Part shown: piece after piece, positions 23,870 through 35,320 of the stretch
How positions within the stretch are numbered: position 1 is the first letter of the stretch
Layout of the letters: each line of letters starts with the position of its first letter
From: Orientallactaga sibirica
Taxonomy: Eukaryota > Chordata > Mammalia > Rodentia > Dipodidae
Reading direction: 5' to 3'
DNA length: 64,000 bases
Assembly (NCBI GenBank): GCA_036365145.1
Contig: JAEOAD010000001.1
Location: 104,533,001 to 104,597,000, forward strand
Translations under genes and position numbers: made by a program
Notes under the pieces: generated by a model
Seen by the model: only the letters and a program-made list of their open reading frames with translations
Databases searched by the model: none
What the model was told of the DNA's origin: nothing

Positions 23870-24812
23870 AGAGGTAACCCCTATGCTGATCTCTGGAGGA
23901 TAAGATTTCCACTGGGGTGGGCATGGTATTGTCAGGTGAAATATACGTGACATAACCAGCAAGAACAATTGGATGAACAGAGGATTTAGGGCAGGAAAAC
24001 AAGTTTCTAAAAGAAGATCAGGATCAAGTAGTCAGTAGACTTGAGTCCCTTATTAAAGACGCTGGACACTAATGTGTAAGCAACAGAGGTGAGGGATCCA
24101 GTGATGGCGTTTGAAGGAAGGGGGAGGAGTTGCACTTTCAGGAGTTCAATCAGACAATAAATGCTATAGGTTGTTGACTTTCTTCTCTAAATGACCAGAT
24201 AAATGTGATGCAAAAGTTTTCATGAAAGATGGTCCTAAGGTGTTTGATAATATTCCAGGAGATTTCTGCTATTTGAAAATCTACTAAGAAGAGAATAAGA
24301 AATAAGTTTGTTTGCACAAGGAATGAACTGGTTTGAATCTCTCCTAATTTCACTTCAGAATGATCAAACGCTTTCCTTGCTTGGCTCTTTCTACCTCCAC
24401 CCTTCAGGACCTCTACTTATAAAAGAATAAGTATTTGGGTTTTTTCCTTTATATAACTTTCCCTCAATGAACTTGAATTTCTAAAGAATTGTTAAGCACA
24501 GGCAATTTCATGGTCTGGGCATGCAAGGGAGGGTGAGACCAGATAGGCAGGAGTGATGTCTGAGCTTCAGTAGCTGCCACAAATGAATCATTAAAGCACC
24601 AGGAATTGAATTATCCATATCTTGGGACCGAGATATCCATAAAGGTTGCCCCTAGCCCTCTGGAGCTAATTAAAGTTCAATTAGGTTTAGCATTCAGTTC
24701 TTCAGGGACACAATAGTTGTTTAAAAGACCTCATGTCATGTAATATTTGGACACATTTATTTGAATTTTTAACAAATACTTCAGTTCTCAAAATTAAAGG
24801 TGCACCAATGTG
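23870..24812. other. Unique intron 9 sequence
   Basis: No exon or clear repeat recognised. Confidence 0.45.
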
Positions 24813-24814
24813 GA

Positions 24815-24851
<37 letters not shown>
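24815..24851. repeat. (AC)n microsatellite
   Basis: About 18 units, 130 bp downstream of exon 9 in the transcript. Confidence 0.95.
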
Positions 24852-24853
<2 letters not shown>

Positions 24854-24981
24854 TAGATTTTTGCCTAAAGGGTATCATCATATTCTGAACCTCCTGCCCA
24901 ACAGAATTCATGTGGAGAATGGAACAGAAATCCACACATACATACAGCCCCTTACATACAGCCATCTGGACATGGAAGTAC

Positions 24982-25119
24982 CTGGTAAAGCCCTACTGGA
25001 GCATAAAAGAGCCCTTCACCCTGCTGGCTCTTAGCAAAGGAGCTACAGTCTGCGGTGATCTCCATGGAAGACACGTTGCTAATATTGCCTCTTGAAATAG
25101 GTGTGCCTCGCTGGGATGG
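24982..25119 (-). CDS. GUCY2G: GUCY2G exon 9 (intracellular, start of kinase-homology domain)
   Basis: 138 nt, 46 codons, phase 0 at both ends. Acceptor cttgcag|CCATCC, donor TACCAG|gtactt. It encodes PSQRGTPISRGNISNVSSME then ITADCSSFAKSQQGEGLFYA and PVGLYQ. This is the Ser/Thr-rich juxtamembrane region that is phosphorylated in related receptor cyclases; phosphorylation here is an inference. Confidence 0.92.
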
Positions 25120-25278
25120 CTGCAAGACAAAACACCATTCAGTCATTCCCCACAGCACATAGATAAAGAGGGTGAATTCCAAGGTCACATAGTCAATATC
25201 CGAGCTGGACAACAATGAGAAGTTCCCACTAGCATTCGTCCAAAAGTGAGCCTACACCCATAAAAATCTCTCTTAAAT

Positions 25279-25465
25279 TGGGCTGGAGAGATGGCTTAGC
25301 GATTAAGGCACTTGCCTGCAAAGCCAAAGGACCCAGGTTTGATTCCCCAGTACCCACATAAGCCAAGTTCATTTGCAATGGCTAGAGGCCCTGGCACGCC
25401 CATCTTTTCTCTCACTCTATCTGCCTCTTTTTCTCTCTCTCAAATAAAGAAATAAATAAAATATT
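25279..25465 (+). repeat. SINE-T
   Basis: gggctggagagatggcttag; internal deletion after acccacataagcca. Confidence 0.9.
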
Positions 25466-25615
25466 TTTTTGGTTTTGCAAGGTAGGGTTTCACTCTGGTC
25501 CAGGCTGACCTGGAATTAACTATGTAGTCTCAGGGTGGCCTTGAACTCTCGGCAATCCTCCTACCTCTGCCTCCCGAGTGCTGGGATTAAAGGCGTGCGC
25601 CATCATGCCCGGCTT
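25466..25615 (-). repeat. B1-like SINE
   Basis: ggtagggtttcactctggtc ... gtgcgccatcatgcccggc. Confidence 0.93.
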
Positions 25616-25952
25616 AAAATATTTTTTAAAAAATGAATGAATGCAGATTTGAAGATAATTAAATTCATCCGGGTACATCCTTAATATTTGTAACCTACAA
25701 CATAGCAGAGCTGAGGGCACTTTACAGATGATCATTGGTCATTTCTAAAGAGAAACTGAGTCTCAGGGTGGTGACGTGACATTCTCAAAATGTAACCAGT
25801 AAAGCGGGAGACCTGAATCTCACTCGGGTTTCAAGACTCCTTCTTAAGTGCTCACATTACCAATATGTTGGTCCCTTGCTCTTACAAGTTCCTAAGTGAG
25901 AGCCCTTCCACAAGTCCCCAGGAACCTAGACACTGCTCATGTGTGGACTCAC

Positions 25953-26143
25953 CTTATACTGAGGCAGAATGGTGATGCTATCGTAACTGATCTGCCACCA
26001 GGTGTCTCTATGACGCCTCTGCAGCTTTCCTCTCGGCCTCCTCAAAACCACACCCATGACGGTGGCTCCCAAGGCCAGAATCAGGGGCAGCACTGCGAGA
26101 ATGACAGCCTCCCTCGCTGGAGGTAGAAAGGTCATCACCCAGG
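25953..26143 (-). CDS. GUCY2G: GUCY2G exon 8 (transmembrane segment)
   Basis: Donor CAGTATAAG|gtgagt, phase 0. It encodes the membrane span (VILAVLPLILALGATVMGVV) followed by the basic stop-transfer stretch RRPRGKLQRRHR and DTWWQISYDSITILPQYK. The acceptor chosen, gggccag|CCTGGG (phase 1), aligns best with mouse. Alternatives are ctccag|CGAGGG at 26116 (also phase 1) and ggtccag|ATGTG at 26169 (phase 2). Only the last matches the visible exon 7 donor or a direct join to exon 6. Confidence 0.85.
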
Positions 26144-26749
26144 CTGGCCCAGAGCAGATGTGAGCACATCTGGACCCGGTCTGGCCCTTCCAAACAGATC
26201 TTTCCAAGGTTGCCCAGGTGCGTGGTCCAGGTTAGGACACACTGAATCCCTTCAGACTTGCACCTTCCAGGAATCTTTCTGGGACTAGCTCCCCAGTCTC
26301 CATGGCAACTATACTCACCTCTTCTCTTACATAGAAATTTACATGACAGGAAAATACCAATGGGTTCTCACCATCACAACTCTTGTTTGCTATGCACTCC
26401 CAGTCGAGTTGTGCTTAAGACATGATCCACCTAATTCCAGGGCCAGGCTCCCAACTACCCAGCCGCACTTCCCCACCCAGCCTATTTCTGTCTTCCTAGA
26501 AAGGAAGTTCCTGAGACTGAAAACTCAGGAGCCAGATTTCCCTACAGCAATAGTCCTCAACAAGGAAAGTAGATGATGTTGCCCTCCAGGGGATATTGAC
26601 AAAGTCTAGAAATACTTTGGGTTGTTACAACTAGAGGGTGGCTACTGGCATCGTATGGGGATGCTGCTCAACTTGCTACAAAACACAGGGAAGCACCCGC
26701 CCCCCCCAGAAGATTTTCTGGGCCCAAATGTATTGCTGTTGAGAGATAC

Positions 26750-26854
26750 TTGCTTGTTAAAGTAGGATCAGCTTTGCAGAGCTCCTTGTGAAATCCACAG
26801 ACAGGCCTGTCTTCAGGAGGAGAGCTATGGGACCAAGTAACATTGGAGAGATTC
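26750..26854 (-). CDS. GUCY2G: GUCY2G exon 7 (extracellular juxtamembrane), abnormal splice sites
   Basis: Coding similarity starts at 26863 (A CCC TTG AGG AAT, matching R-P-x-R of mouse), but the two bases before it read CG on the transcript strand instead of AG, after a good pyrimidine tract. The next AG is nine bases inside the exon (cttgag|GAAT, start 26854). It completes the Arg codon and drops three residues without a frameshift. The exon encodes NLSNVTWSHSSPPEDRPVCG and FHKELCKADPT. The only nearby donor is AGCAA|gtatct (26750 last base, phase 2), which does not match the phase of the likeliest exon 8 acceptor. The boundaries given are therefore tentative. Confidence 0.7.
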
Positions 26855-27737
26855 CTCAAGGGTCGTAAAGAAAAGAGAAAAAGGTCAATATTTGGTCCAG
26901 TGAGTCTATTTGTCTCTATCATATGTTTCTCGATTGAAAAAGATCATGTGCTAATTTTTCCTGGAATTTTTCCCTTGTTGATACAGACAAATCGCATTGC
27001 ATAGCAAACACCTTGATATTTCATAGATCCAAACATTTTCCCCTGCATGGAATAGGCCCCTTCCTGTGACACTTAGGACCTGGTTTGCTATAGTGTTTTG
27101 TTTGTTTATTTTGTTTCCTGTATTGGCCCATTGGTACATTAAGTTTCCTGAAAAGTAAGGACAAAAAAGGCTCAAATGGACTCTGGATTTGGGTGGTGAT
27201 AGTGGAAGCGAATGGAAATGGAATTAAGTGGTCTGTTTTCTTTCTGTTTTCTCATTGATTTGTAGTTGAGAAAACAAAACCAGAGGTTTTTCTAGGGGAT
27301 CCAGGGTACCAAGAGCCCAGGACAGCACAGGTCTCTGGGGATCAGACTTGACAGGTGAGTGCTTTTACTGAATGTGTACCCAGTCCTGCAGGGGGCTCTG
27401 CACTCCATCACCTAGAGGGCTCAGGCTTTTCCTAGAGACCAGGAGCCCACAAGGATAAGACCCAGCCGAGCCATCAGAGGCCAAGCCCCTTCAAAGGCGC
27501 AGTGACCCGGGAGCAGTGTCCCTGTGTTCTCTGTGGAACCTGCAAAGTGCCACACACCCATGATCCAGCGTGCCCTGCTTACTCCCGCATCCTAAAGTCC
27601 CAAACTGTATGAGTTCAGAAAGCACCTGACTCTTCGGAGGAGGATTCTGGAGTTGGATCCCAAGCGCCCCTGGTCCCCACCTCCTCCAGGGACACTTCCT
27701 ATAGCATGAGCTAAAGTTGCAGCTTGGCCCGTGATAC

Positions 27738-27873
27738 CTGATTCGTTTCTGAATACTGTCATAATGAAGAAAAGGAAGAAAAATGGACATGTTTCCAGAT
27801 TTCTGTAGCGCGTAGACGGAGTAATCCATGTGCCTTTCACCCCGAGGATCCACGAACACAGGACCTGTGATTC
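27738..27873 (-). CDS. GUCY2G: GUCY2G exon 6 (membrane-proximal ligand-binding domain)
   Basis: 136 nt, phase 1 to phase 2. Acceptor tttccag|GAATCAC, donor ATCAG|gtatca. It encodes ITGPVFVDPRGERHMDYSVY followed by ALQKSGNMSIFLPFLHYDSI and QKRI. The split Arg codon (AG + A or G) should be completed by exon 7. Confidence 0.92.
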
Positions 27874-28182
27874 CTGGAAAGAGAGATTGCACAAGGAGAT
27901 GGGTACAGAGCAGCATTGTGTCTGGAAATGACACCCTACTGGCCTCTCAGCGAGTGGCTTCCTCGTCGAATGCACAGGCCAAGTTTGGACATTTCAGGGC
28001 TGCTTGAGAGAATAAAAAGGGAAGAAAACAGTTTAGAACTGGCATCCTGGTAGTGCTCGAGTGCAACAGAGAGAACATAGATGCCAGACAGACAGACGTC
28101 TTTTGGTAGACCCACATGGGGAGGCCCATCCAGCATTGAAAACAAAAGTTAAGACAGTTGAGCTCATTTCACATACAACCTC

Positions 28183-28325
28183 GGCTTTTTTTTTTTTTTT
28201 TTCTCACTCTAGCTCAGGCTGACCTCAAATTCACTATGTAGACTCAGGGTGGCCTTGAACTCTCAGCAATCCTTGTACCTCTGCCTCCCAAGTACTGAGA
28301 TTAAAGGCATGTGCCACGCGTGGCT
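28183..28325 (-). repeat. B1-like SINE
   Basis: T-run, ctagctcaggctgacctcaa ... catgtgccacgcgtggctg. Confidence 0.92.
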
Positions 28326-28698
28326 GAAACCTCAGTTTTATGCTTACCTGGAATCAGAAAGAAAATGTGACAACTGGAGGTTGAATGACCACGTGGCAGC
28401 AGTTGGCTGGGGCTGAAAGACGGACAGCTGCCTTTTCCATTCCTTGCCATACTGGCTACATCCCTCTAAGTGCCCCAGGACACAGGTTTGCAAGGTTTGT
28501 GCTGAGGCTGGACCCTTCTTCTGACTATGGTACGTGGGGAGGCTTTGACAGCATGCTCAGTCCCAGCCTGTATGTTCTCTGTCTTTGCTTGGGATGCGCT
28601 AAACTCAAACACCATGCATCAAGGACCACATCCGGGACTTCAGAATAGGAAATGAAGTGCAACTCCTCCACAGCCCAAACCACCACCTTTGCTTTGAA

Positions 28699-28886
28699 TA
28701 TTTATTTATTTATTTGAGAGAGAGAGAGAGAGAGAATGGGCACACCAGGTCCTCCAGCCACTGCAAACGAACTCCAGATGCATGCGCCCCCTTGTGCATC
28801 TGTCTTACGTGGGTCTTGGGAGTCGAACCTGGGTCCTCTGGCTTTGCAGGCAAGGGCCTTAACAGCTAAGCCATCTCTCCAGCCCC
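28699..28886 (-). repeat. SINE-T
   Basis: Flanks cctttgctttga and cccttgctttga form a target repeat. Confidence 0.93.
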
Positions 28887-29386
28887 ACCCTTGCTTTGAG
28901 AGCAAGCCCTACAGACAGGACACAATGTTACTCTTTGTGAAGCACCTACCATGTACTCCACTCTGGGATCTGTAGCCTCACACACCTAGTTCTGGTTAAC
29001 CCAGCAAAGGAGGCATCAACTCCTAAGAAGTGTGGCCTAGAGACAGGTCTTCAAATATGCCTTCCAGAGCCAGGGGAGGCAGAACTGGGACACAGCCCAG
29101 GGCTAATGGGTCTGCTGCTCTATTCTTCCCTGTACACCACAGTCTTGCTATGCATGTGAACACCAGCAGTAGGACTCCCCTACTGGGTGGGTGCCATTAG
29201 AAGCAGTTGTGGAAGAGACTTCCCAGGGGAAAGAGGATAGGACACTAGAGGCTTCCTCCTCTCCCATGGGCAGCCTCTGAGCAGAATCTCAGAATCTCCA
29301 CAAGATGACAACTCTATAGCACAGGGCGGGCAGGTCCTTTAACACATGCACAGCATATCAAAGTCTGAAATCAGAAAGCCCCTTAC

Positions 29387-29528
29387 CCTGCAGTGCGGTG
29401 TGATTGGTTTTCAGAGCACTGATCAGCTGCCGCCCATCCCGGAAATCTCTCCCAGCCTTTATCATCTCCCGCACAGTCTGTGCGTACAGCAGGAGGGCGT
29501 CGTGGAGGTAGGCAGCGTGTGGGCTCAC
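29387..29528 (-). CDS. GUCY2G: GUCY2G exon 5 (ligand-binding domain)
   Basis: 142 nt, phase 0 to phase 1. Acceptor gttgaag|GTGAGC, donor CTGCAGG|gtaagg. It encodes VSPHAAYLHDALLLYAQTVR and then EMIKAGRDFRDGRQLISALK, ending TNHTALQ. NHT is a possible glycosylation site. The phase joins exactly to exon 6 (GITGP). Confidence 0.92.
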
Positions 29529-29764
29529 CTTCAACAAGAGGAACGAACACAGACTGCACAGCCTGCAGCCTCCGTCACCCAGCTAGCAGGAATCTCCCTC
29601 CGTCCTCTAAGAACGGGAGAATCCCCCTGAGAGGATACCTCATTCCTCGGCCTCTGCTGTCAAACCTAGCTCTCAAACAGTTTTCCTTTCCTGGCTTTGC
29701 TTTTCCAATTAGATTACACCACCCCACAGGTTAGGAGCAGCTCTGTGGGCTGTTGTGGGGAGGG

Positions 29765-29985
29765 AGCATGACTTAGGTGAGATTCGGGAGCCAAAATGCG
29801 CTGCTACTTCCTGGCTCTGAGAGTCAGGGAAACTTCAGTAAACCACCCCTATCTCAGCTCACTCACTCATCACATGGGGACAAAACCACTCATGAATCAT
29901 GAGGATCGACAGGTGAGACAGAATAGACCATCTACCGACGATTACAAGAGTGGTGGCCCATAGTGAGTCTTCAGTACCTGTTGGT
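29765..29985 (+). repeat. MIR-like SINE
   Basis: tgctacttcctggctctgag ... cactcatcacatggggacaa. Confidence 0.4.
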
Positions 29986-30506
29986 TTAGTCAAGGAGAAG
30001 GCTAGTGCTTACTAAGTGCCAAGCACCTTTCTGCTACAGCGGCTGACACTGAGCTAATGATTATAAGTTGCTCTTCACCCATCCAACAAATGATCCTCTC
30101 ACCCTGTGGGTTAGGAGCTGCGATCAGACCCCGCATTCCTAATTGATCCCCTATTACCAGTTGCCATTTGAGGGCTCAGTTTGGCCCCACACTAGAAGTA
30201 GCTCGGCCTCCAGCCAATGCTGTCTCTGGAAAATATTCTCAGTGGGAGCCCCATGGCTCCTTGTCTACACACGCTCAGATTCCCACTGGCTCATGGGTAC
30301 TTTCTTGTCTGTCCTGACCCAGCCCCTCTGCTTGCCGTAGTTCTCCTAGCTCCACATCTCTGGACACCCATCCTGGTTCTCAGTCCTACCATCATCCTGG
30401 CAAAGAAAATGACATGGTCTGAGTGCTCACTGGCATCTGCACTTCTCATTCTATGTAGTGTGTTAGCAGACACTCAGTACCACATCATTATCAGTTCCAT
30501 TTTGAA

Positions 30507-30720
30507 GATTTTATTTATTTATTTATTTGAGACAGAGAGAGGGAAAGAGAGAGGGGGAGAGAGAGAATGAACTCACGCCAGGACGTCTAGCCATTGCAAA
30601 CAAACTCCAGACACGTGTGCCCTCTTGTGCATCTGGCTTAAGTGGGACCTGGAGAATCGAACTTGGGTCCTTAGGCTTCGCAGGCATGTGCCTTAACCAC
30701 TAAGCAATCTCTCCAGCCCC
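30507..30720 (-). repeat. SINE-T with target repeat
   Basis: atcagttccatttt on both sides; ends aagcaatctctccagcccc. Confidence 0.94.
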
Positions 30721-30737
30721 ATCAGTTCCATTTTATA

Positions 30738-30771
<34 letters not shown>

Positions 30772-31105
30772 ACCCTGAACTGTAGGGAAATTAGGGAATT
30801 CACTTCAAGGTCTCACAGCTAACAAGTTGCAGAAATGGGCTGGGAGGTCAGGACTCTGACTCCAAAGGCCAATGGCTTTTCAGCCCATAACCTCTGTCCC
30901 TCTCTGTGGTTGTTTTAATAGATTTCACAAGAGAGCATCAAACTACTGTTTATTTGGGGTTGTAGAAGATTAAGGAAGTATGTGGGGCAGGGGTGTTGGG
31001 GAGTGAAAGACCGAAGAGAGTGAAAGAAAGAAAAGAAATGTATTTGCAAACCAAATACGTTGACAGAAGGGGAGGAGGGGCATAGTATAGAAGCCACCAT
31101 CAGAC

Positions 31106-31291
31106 CTGCTCCTCTGAGGAGATGGAGCTGTGCAAGGGTGGCCCCCTCAGCCTTTCGTACACTTGTTTCCGGAAGTTGTCATCTCCAGTGCCTTCTCCGT
31201 AGGAACTGAGGGCAATTAGAAGCACAGACTCATAGACTTTTGGGAAGTGTGTCATCTTTTGATCTGTGAAGAACTCCTTCCAAAAGCTGTC
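31106..31291 (-). CDS. GUCY2G: GUCY2G exon 4 (ligand-binding domain)
   Basis: 186 nt, 62 codons, phase 0 at both ends, no internal stop. Acceptor ttttag|GACAGC, donor GAGCAG|gtctga. The protein begins DSFWKEFFTDQKMTHFPKVY and ends LHSSISSEEQ, matching the mouse segment between QQLE and VSPY. The donor has C at +3 and T at +4, so it is weaker than the other donors of the gene. Confidence 0.9.
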
Positions 31292-31474
31292 CTAAAAAGC
31301 AATGGACAAATGTCACCTTTCCATAGGAACTGACCCAAGCAATATAACTATATTTAAGGTTGGAAACAGTGATTCTAGAAGGCCTGGGATACCAAGTCCA
31401 TGTTTTCTAGCTAGCATATAAGCTGTGGGAAGGAAGCCAAAGAGCAAATTTTAAAAATAAGAACATGCCAGTGG

Positions 31475-31683
31475 GGGCTGGAGAGATGGCTTACAGTTAA
31501 GGTGCCAAGCCTGCAAAGCCCAAGGACCCAGGTTCAATTCCCTAGTACCCATGTAAAGCCAGATGTGCAAAGTGGCACATGTATCTGGTGTTTGCATTGG
31601 CTGGAGACCTTAGCACACCCATTCTCTCTCTCTCTCTCTCTTTCCCTTTCTCTCTGCATATAAATAAATAATTTGTTTAAAAA
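31475..31683 (+). repeat. SINE-T
   Basis: gggctggagagatggcttac ... ataaataaataatttg. Confidence 0.92.
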
Positions 31684-32167
31684 AGAACATACCAATCTAT
31701 CAAGCAGCTAATATGCCAAAAGCTTGCCTAACATCAAAGACTACCAAACCCCTAAAACCTTTAGAAGTGTCTAGTCTCCATTCTGCTTGTGTCATGTTTC
31801 ATGCTCATCATTGTCTGCATTCTGGGAAGAGTGATCCCCACTCATTGCATATGTCCCAAACCCCTATTTCTCCCTCTTGTCCCGCTGAAGGACATCCAAA
31901 CAATAGAAGCATGTGTGTGTGTCTACACATGGGGCAGGCGTGTCTTACATAAATGGCCTCACACTATATCACTGTTCTGAAGCGCCAGTGTTTTCCCACA
32001 TAAACCTATGCTGAGCTACTGTACAGAATAATTTGTGCATTCTTTTTAAAAGCAGGATGAACTCAATGATATGGAAACTGTGTGGCACATTTTTTAGTTT
32101 TATACTCTTCTTGGAATTGACCATCATGGTTTTAAGAGGAAGCAACAGAAGGAACAAAAGAGTTTTC

Positions 32168-32338
32168 CAAGCCAGGAGTGGTGGTGCACGCCTTTAATCC
32201 CAGCACTAGGGAAGCAGAGGTAGGAGGATCGCCGAGAGTTCGAGGCCACTCTGAGACTACATAGTTAATTCCAGGTCAGCCTGGACCAGAGTGAGACCCT
32301 ACCTCGCAAAACCAAAAAAAAAAAAAAAAAAAAAAAAA
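32168..32338 (+). repeat. B1-like SINE
   Basis: gccaggagtggtggtgcacg ... gaccctacctcgcaaaacc and A-run. Confidence 0.93.
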
Positions 32339-32637
32339 GTTTTCCCAGAAATCGTATCCCCTCCTATCTTCTTGTCATCTCCCTGAAGGCAAAGGTGAGG
32401 GGGGAGAAGGAAAAAGATGGGTGGCAGTCAGAAAGGAAGGTAGAAAGATGTCATAGAAAGTCTGGAAGGCATACAAAATTTCATCTGCTGCGCAAAGAAA
32501 TAAGAGACACTTTTGATCATCCAAAATCCTTCCTGGTAACGAAAGGGAAATCAACATCATGATACATCTTTCTTGATACCTTCATCTGCAATCCTTTGTT
32601 TCATGTCAGTTCCTTATGATCATATTAAACAAGCTCA

Positions 32638-32945
32638 GGGTCTGGGGAGATGGTTTGGTCAATAAAGCACTTGCCATACCCACAGGAAGACCAAAGCTGA
32701 ACCACAAGCACCCACGTAAATGCCAGGGAGGCATGGCAGCCTCCTGTCATCCCAGATCATGGGGGTGAGCACTGAGGATCCTCAGGACAAACTGGCTAGC
32801 TAGACTTCCTGAACTGGCGAGCTCTTTGCTCAGGTGAGAGACCCTGCCTTAGGGAACAAAGAGTCAAGCAATCCGGGAAGACACTCAGCATCAACCTCTG
32901 GCCTCCACACCCACACCCACACACACATGCATGCACCCTCACACA
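32638..32945 (+). repeat. B4-like SINE
   Basis: gtctggggagatggtttggt ... gagagaccctgccttaggga ... (CACAC)n. Confidence 0.75.
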
Positions 32946-33048
32946 TACATACATATATATACACCACATATACCACACATGCATATGCAAAAGGGAGGAA
33001 AGCTTATTATTAGAATGTTAAATATCCTATAAAAATCGGGGGCCTAAA

Positions 33049-33207
33049 GCCAGGCGTGGTGGTGCATGCCTTTAATCCCAGCACTCGGGAGGCAGAGGTA
33101 GGAGGATTGCCATGAGTTCAAGGCCACCCTGAGACTACATAGCTAATTCCAGGTCAGCTTGAGCTAGAAGTGAGACCCTAACTCAAAAACAAAACAAAAA
33201 CAAAAAA
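33049..33207 (+). repeat. B1-like SINE
   Basis: aagccaggcgtggtggtgca ... agtgagaccctaactcaaaa. Confidence 0.93.
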
Positions 33208-33212
33208 ATTGG

Positions 33213-33442
33213 GGGCCTAGAGAGATGGCTTAGCTGTTAAGCGCTTGCCTGTGAAGCCTAAGGACCCCGGTTTGAGGCTCAATTCCCCTGGACCCACATA
33301 GGTCCCACAAGGTGGCGCATGCATCTGGAGTTCGTGTGCAGTGTCTGGAGGCCCTGGTGCTCTCTCTCTCTCTCTCTCTCTCTATCTGCCTCTTTCTCTC
33401 TGTCTGTCACTCTCAAATAAATAAAAAACAAACAAACAAATT
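33213..33442 (+). repeat. SINE-T, gaggctcaattcc subtype
   Basis: gggcctagagagatggctta, ggtttgaggctcaattcccc; abuts the B1-like copy. Confidence 0.92.
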
Positions 33443-33516
33443 TATTTTAAAAAATCATACAGTAGATGTGATAAAATGCACATGGAATTTTACATGTCTT
33501 CACTCTAATATGCTTG

Positions 33517-33545
33517 TACACACACACACACACACACACACACAC
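33517..33545. repeat. (AC)n microsatellite
   Basis: About 14 units. Confidence 0.93.
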
Positions 33546-33574
33546 TGATCCAGCTTGCTTAGGCTAGAATACTT

Positions 33575-33770
33575 AACTAAAACCTTTACATGTATGGCCT
33601 TGGATAAATTATCTCACCTCTCTGGCCTCAGTTTCTTCTTCTGTAAAAGAAACTAAAAAAAAAAAAGGAAGTACCTACCCCAGGGGGTGGTTGTGAACTG
33701 AAATGAATTTTAAGTCACCCAGCACTCATGGTGGGGCCTAGCACCTCATAAGCACTCCCTAAGACCAGGG
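33575..33770 (+). repeat. MIR-like SINE
   Basis: ctctggcctcagtttcttct, tctgtaaaagaaac ... ggggcctagcacctcataag. Confidence 0.55.
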
Positions 33771-33902
33771 CTATATAGGGTGAAAGGCAAAAGACACAGT
33801 CTAGAATCCCAGCTAGGCAACTGGGGGTGCTGAGATCTTAGTTGAAATACCTTACTTGCCTTATTTAAGCCTTGAATTGGGAAGCTGTAATTCTTTTTTC
33901 AT

Positions 33903-33939
33903 AAAAAAATATTTTATTTATTTGTTTAAGAGATAGAGA

Positions 33940-33978
<39 letters not shown>

Positions 33979-34155
33979 AAAGAGAGAGAGAGAGAGAATG
34001 GGTGTGCCAGGTCCTCTAATCACTGAAAAGCAAATGAACTCCAGAGGTATGCACCACCTTAAACATCTGGGTTTATGTGGGCATTGGGGAATTGAACTTG
34101 GGACCTTTGGCTTTGCCGGCAAGTTCCTTAACTGCTAAGCCATTTCTCTGATTCT
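33903..34155 (-). repeat. SINE-T with internal (AT)n
   Basis: An (AT)n of about 18 units at 33942-33976 lies in the tail side; ends taagccatttctctgattc. Confidence 0.88.
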
Positions 34156-34631
34156 GGAAAGTTGTCATTCTAATCATCTCTACCTTTCAACACCCATCTT
34201 ATAAGGGATACTGGGAATAGAGTGCAGCAATGCTTCTCAATCATGCAACTTTGTTCACATTAGCCCTTGTGGTGAGTATGTGCTACTGCAGCCATTTACA
34301 TCATTCACAAAGAACCAAACCAGCTAAGAACGCTTCCACTGGGCAGGAATGTTGGTCTCTGTAGACCTTTGATAGACTTCAACACGGACACAGGGAGATG
34401 GCTGTGGGAGAAACAGAAGTGAGAAGCACTTGCTCTGGAGGGTCCCTCACAGGGGTCTCAGCCACCTGGTGGAATGACAGCTCTTCCTCAGCTCTGTCTC
34501 CTCACCTGGAGGGCAGAGCTGGCAGGCTCTGGAGCCGACTAACTGCACTCATGGCCTGGCCTAACTGTAACTAACCATGCAGGAAAGATCTAGGTAATTT
34601 CTCTGCTCAGTCCTAGTGTTAAGACGAGCAC

Positions 34632-35185
34632 TTGTGATTTCAATGTAAACATGTCCTCCATAGCCTCATGTGTTTGTGACTAAGCCTCGTACTTCATCCC
34701 CAGCTCTTTGGGAACCTTACTGGAGGAGGTGTGTCACTGGGGGCGGGGCTTGGCCTTTTATAGTGCACCCACATTTGGTCAATATCAGTCAGTTCATTCT
34801 TGTTTATTTATTTATTTATTTGAGAGAGGGAGGGAGAGATAGAGAGAGAATGGGCGCTCCAGGGCCTCCAGCCACTGCAAATGAACTCCAGATGCATGTG
34901 CCCCCTTGTGCATCTGGCTTACGTGGGACCTGCAAAGTCGAACCAGGATCCTTTGGCTTTGTAGGCAAATGCCTTAACAGCTAAGCCATCTCTCCAGCCC
35001 TCAGCCAGTTCATTCTTTCCACTTCCTCCCTGCTGATGTGACAAGATGTGATGCCCAGCTGTCTGCTCTTACCATGTTGTTCCCTCCATGATAAACATTC
35101 CCCTTGAAACTGTGAGCCAGAAATAAACCCTTTCCTTCCATAAGTTACTTCTGGTCAGATGTTCGGTACCAGCAGTGAGGCGGTT
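34632..35185 (+). repeat. ORR1-like MaLR LTR split by a SINE
   Basis: Starts tgtgatttcaatgtaaacat, ends tttccttccataagttactt. The SINE-T at 34800-35000 is inserted with a repeated (agtcagttcattct / agccagttcattct) target site. It ends about 135 bp from exon 3. Confidence 0.7.
34800..35000 (-). repeat. SINE-T nested in MaLR LTR
   Basis: tttatttatttatttgagag ... aagccatctctccagccc. Confidence 0.93.
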
Positions 35186-35320
35186 ACTGCTACAGCAGTC
35201 ACATGTGCTGCCCCCGAGGAGCGTAGTGAGTATGTGCTACCCACATATATGCTGGCACCTAGCACACACCCCATTCTTATTACTTCTCACTCCAGAGTCA
35301 CTGCAACAGGCAATCCTCAC

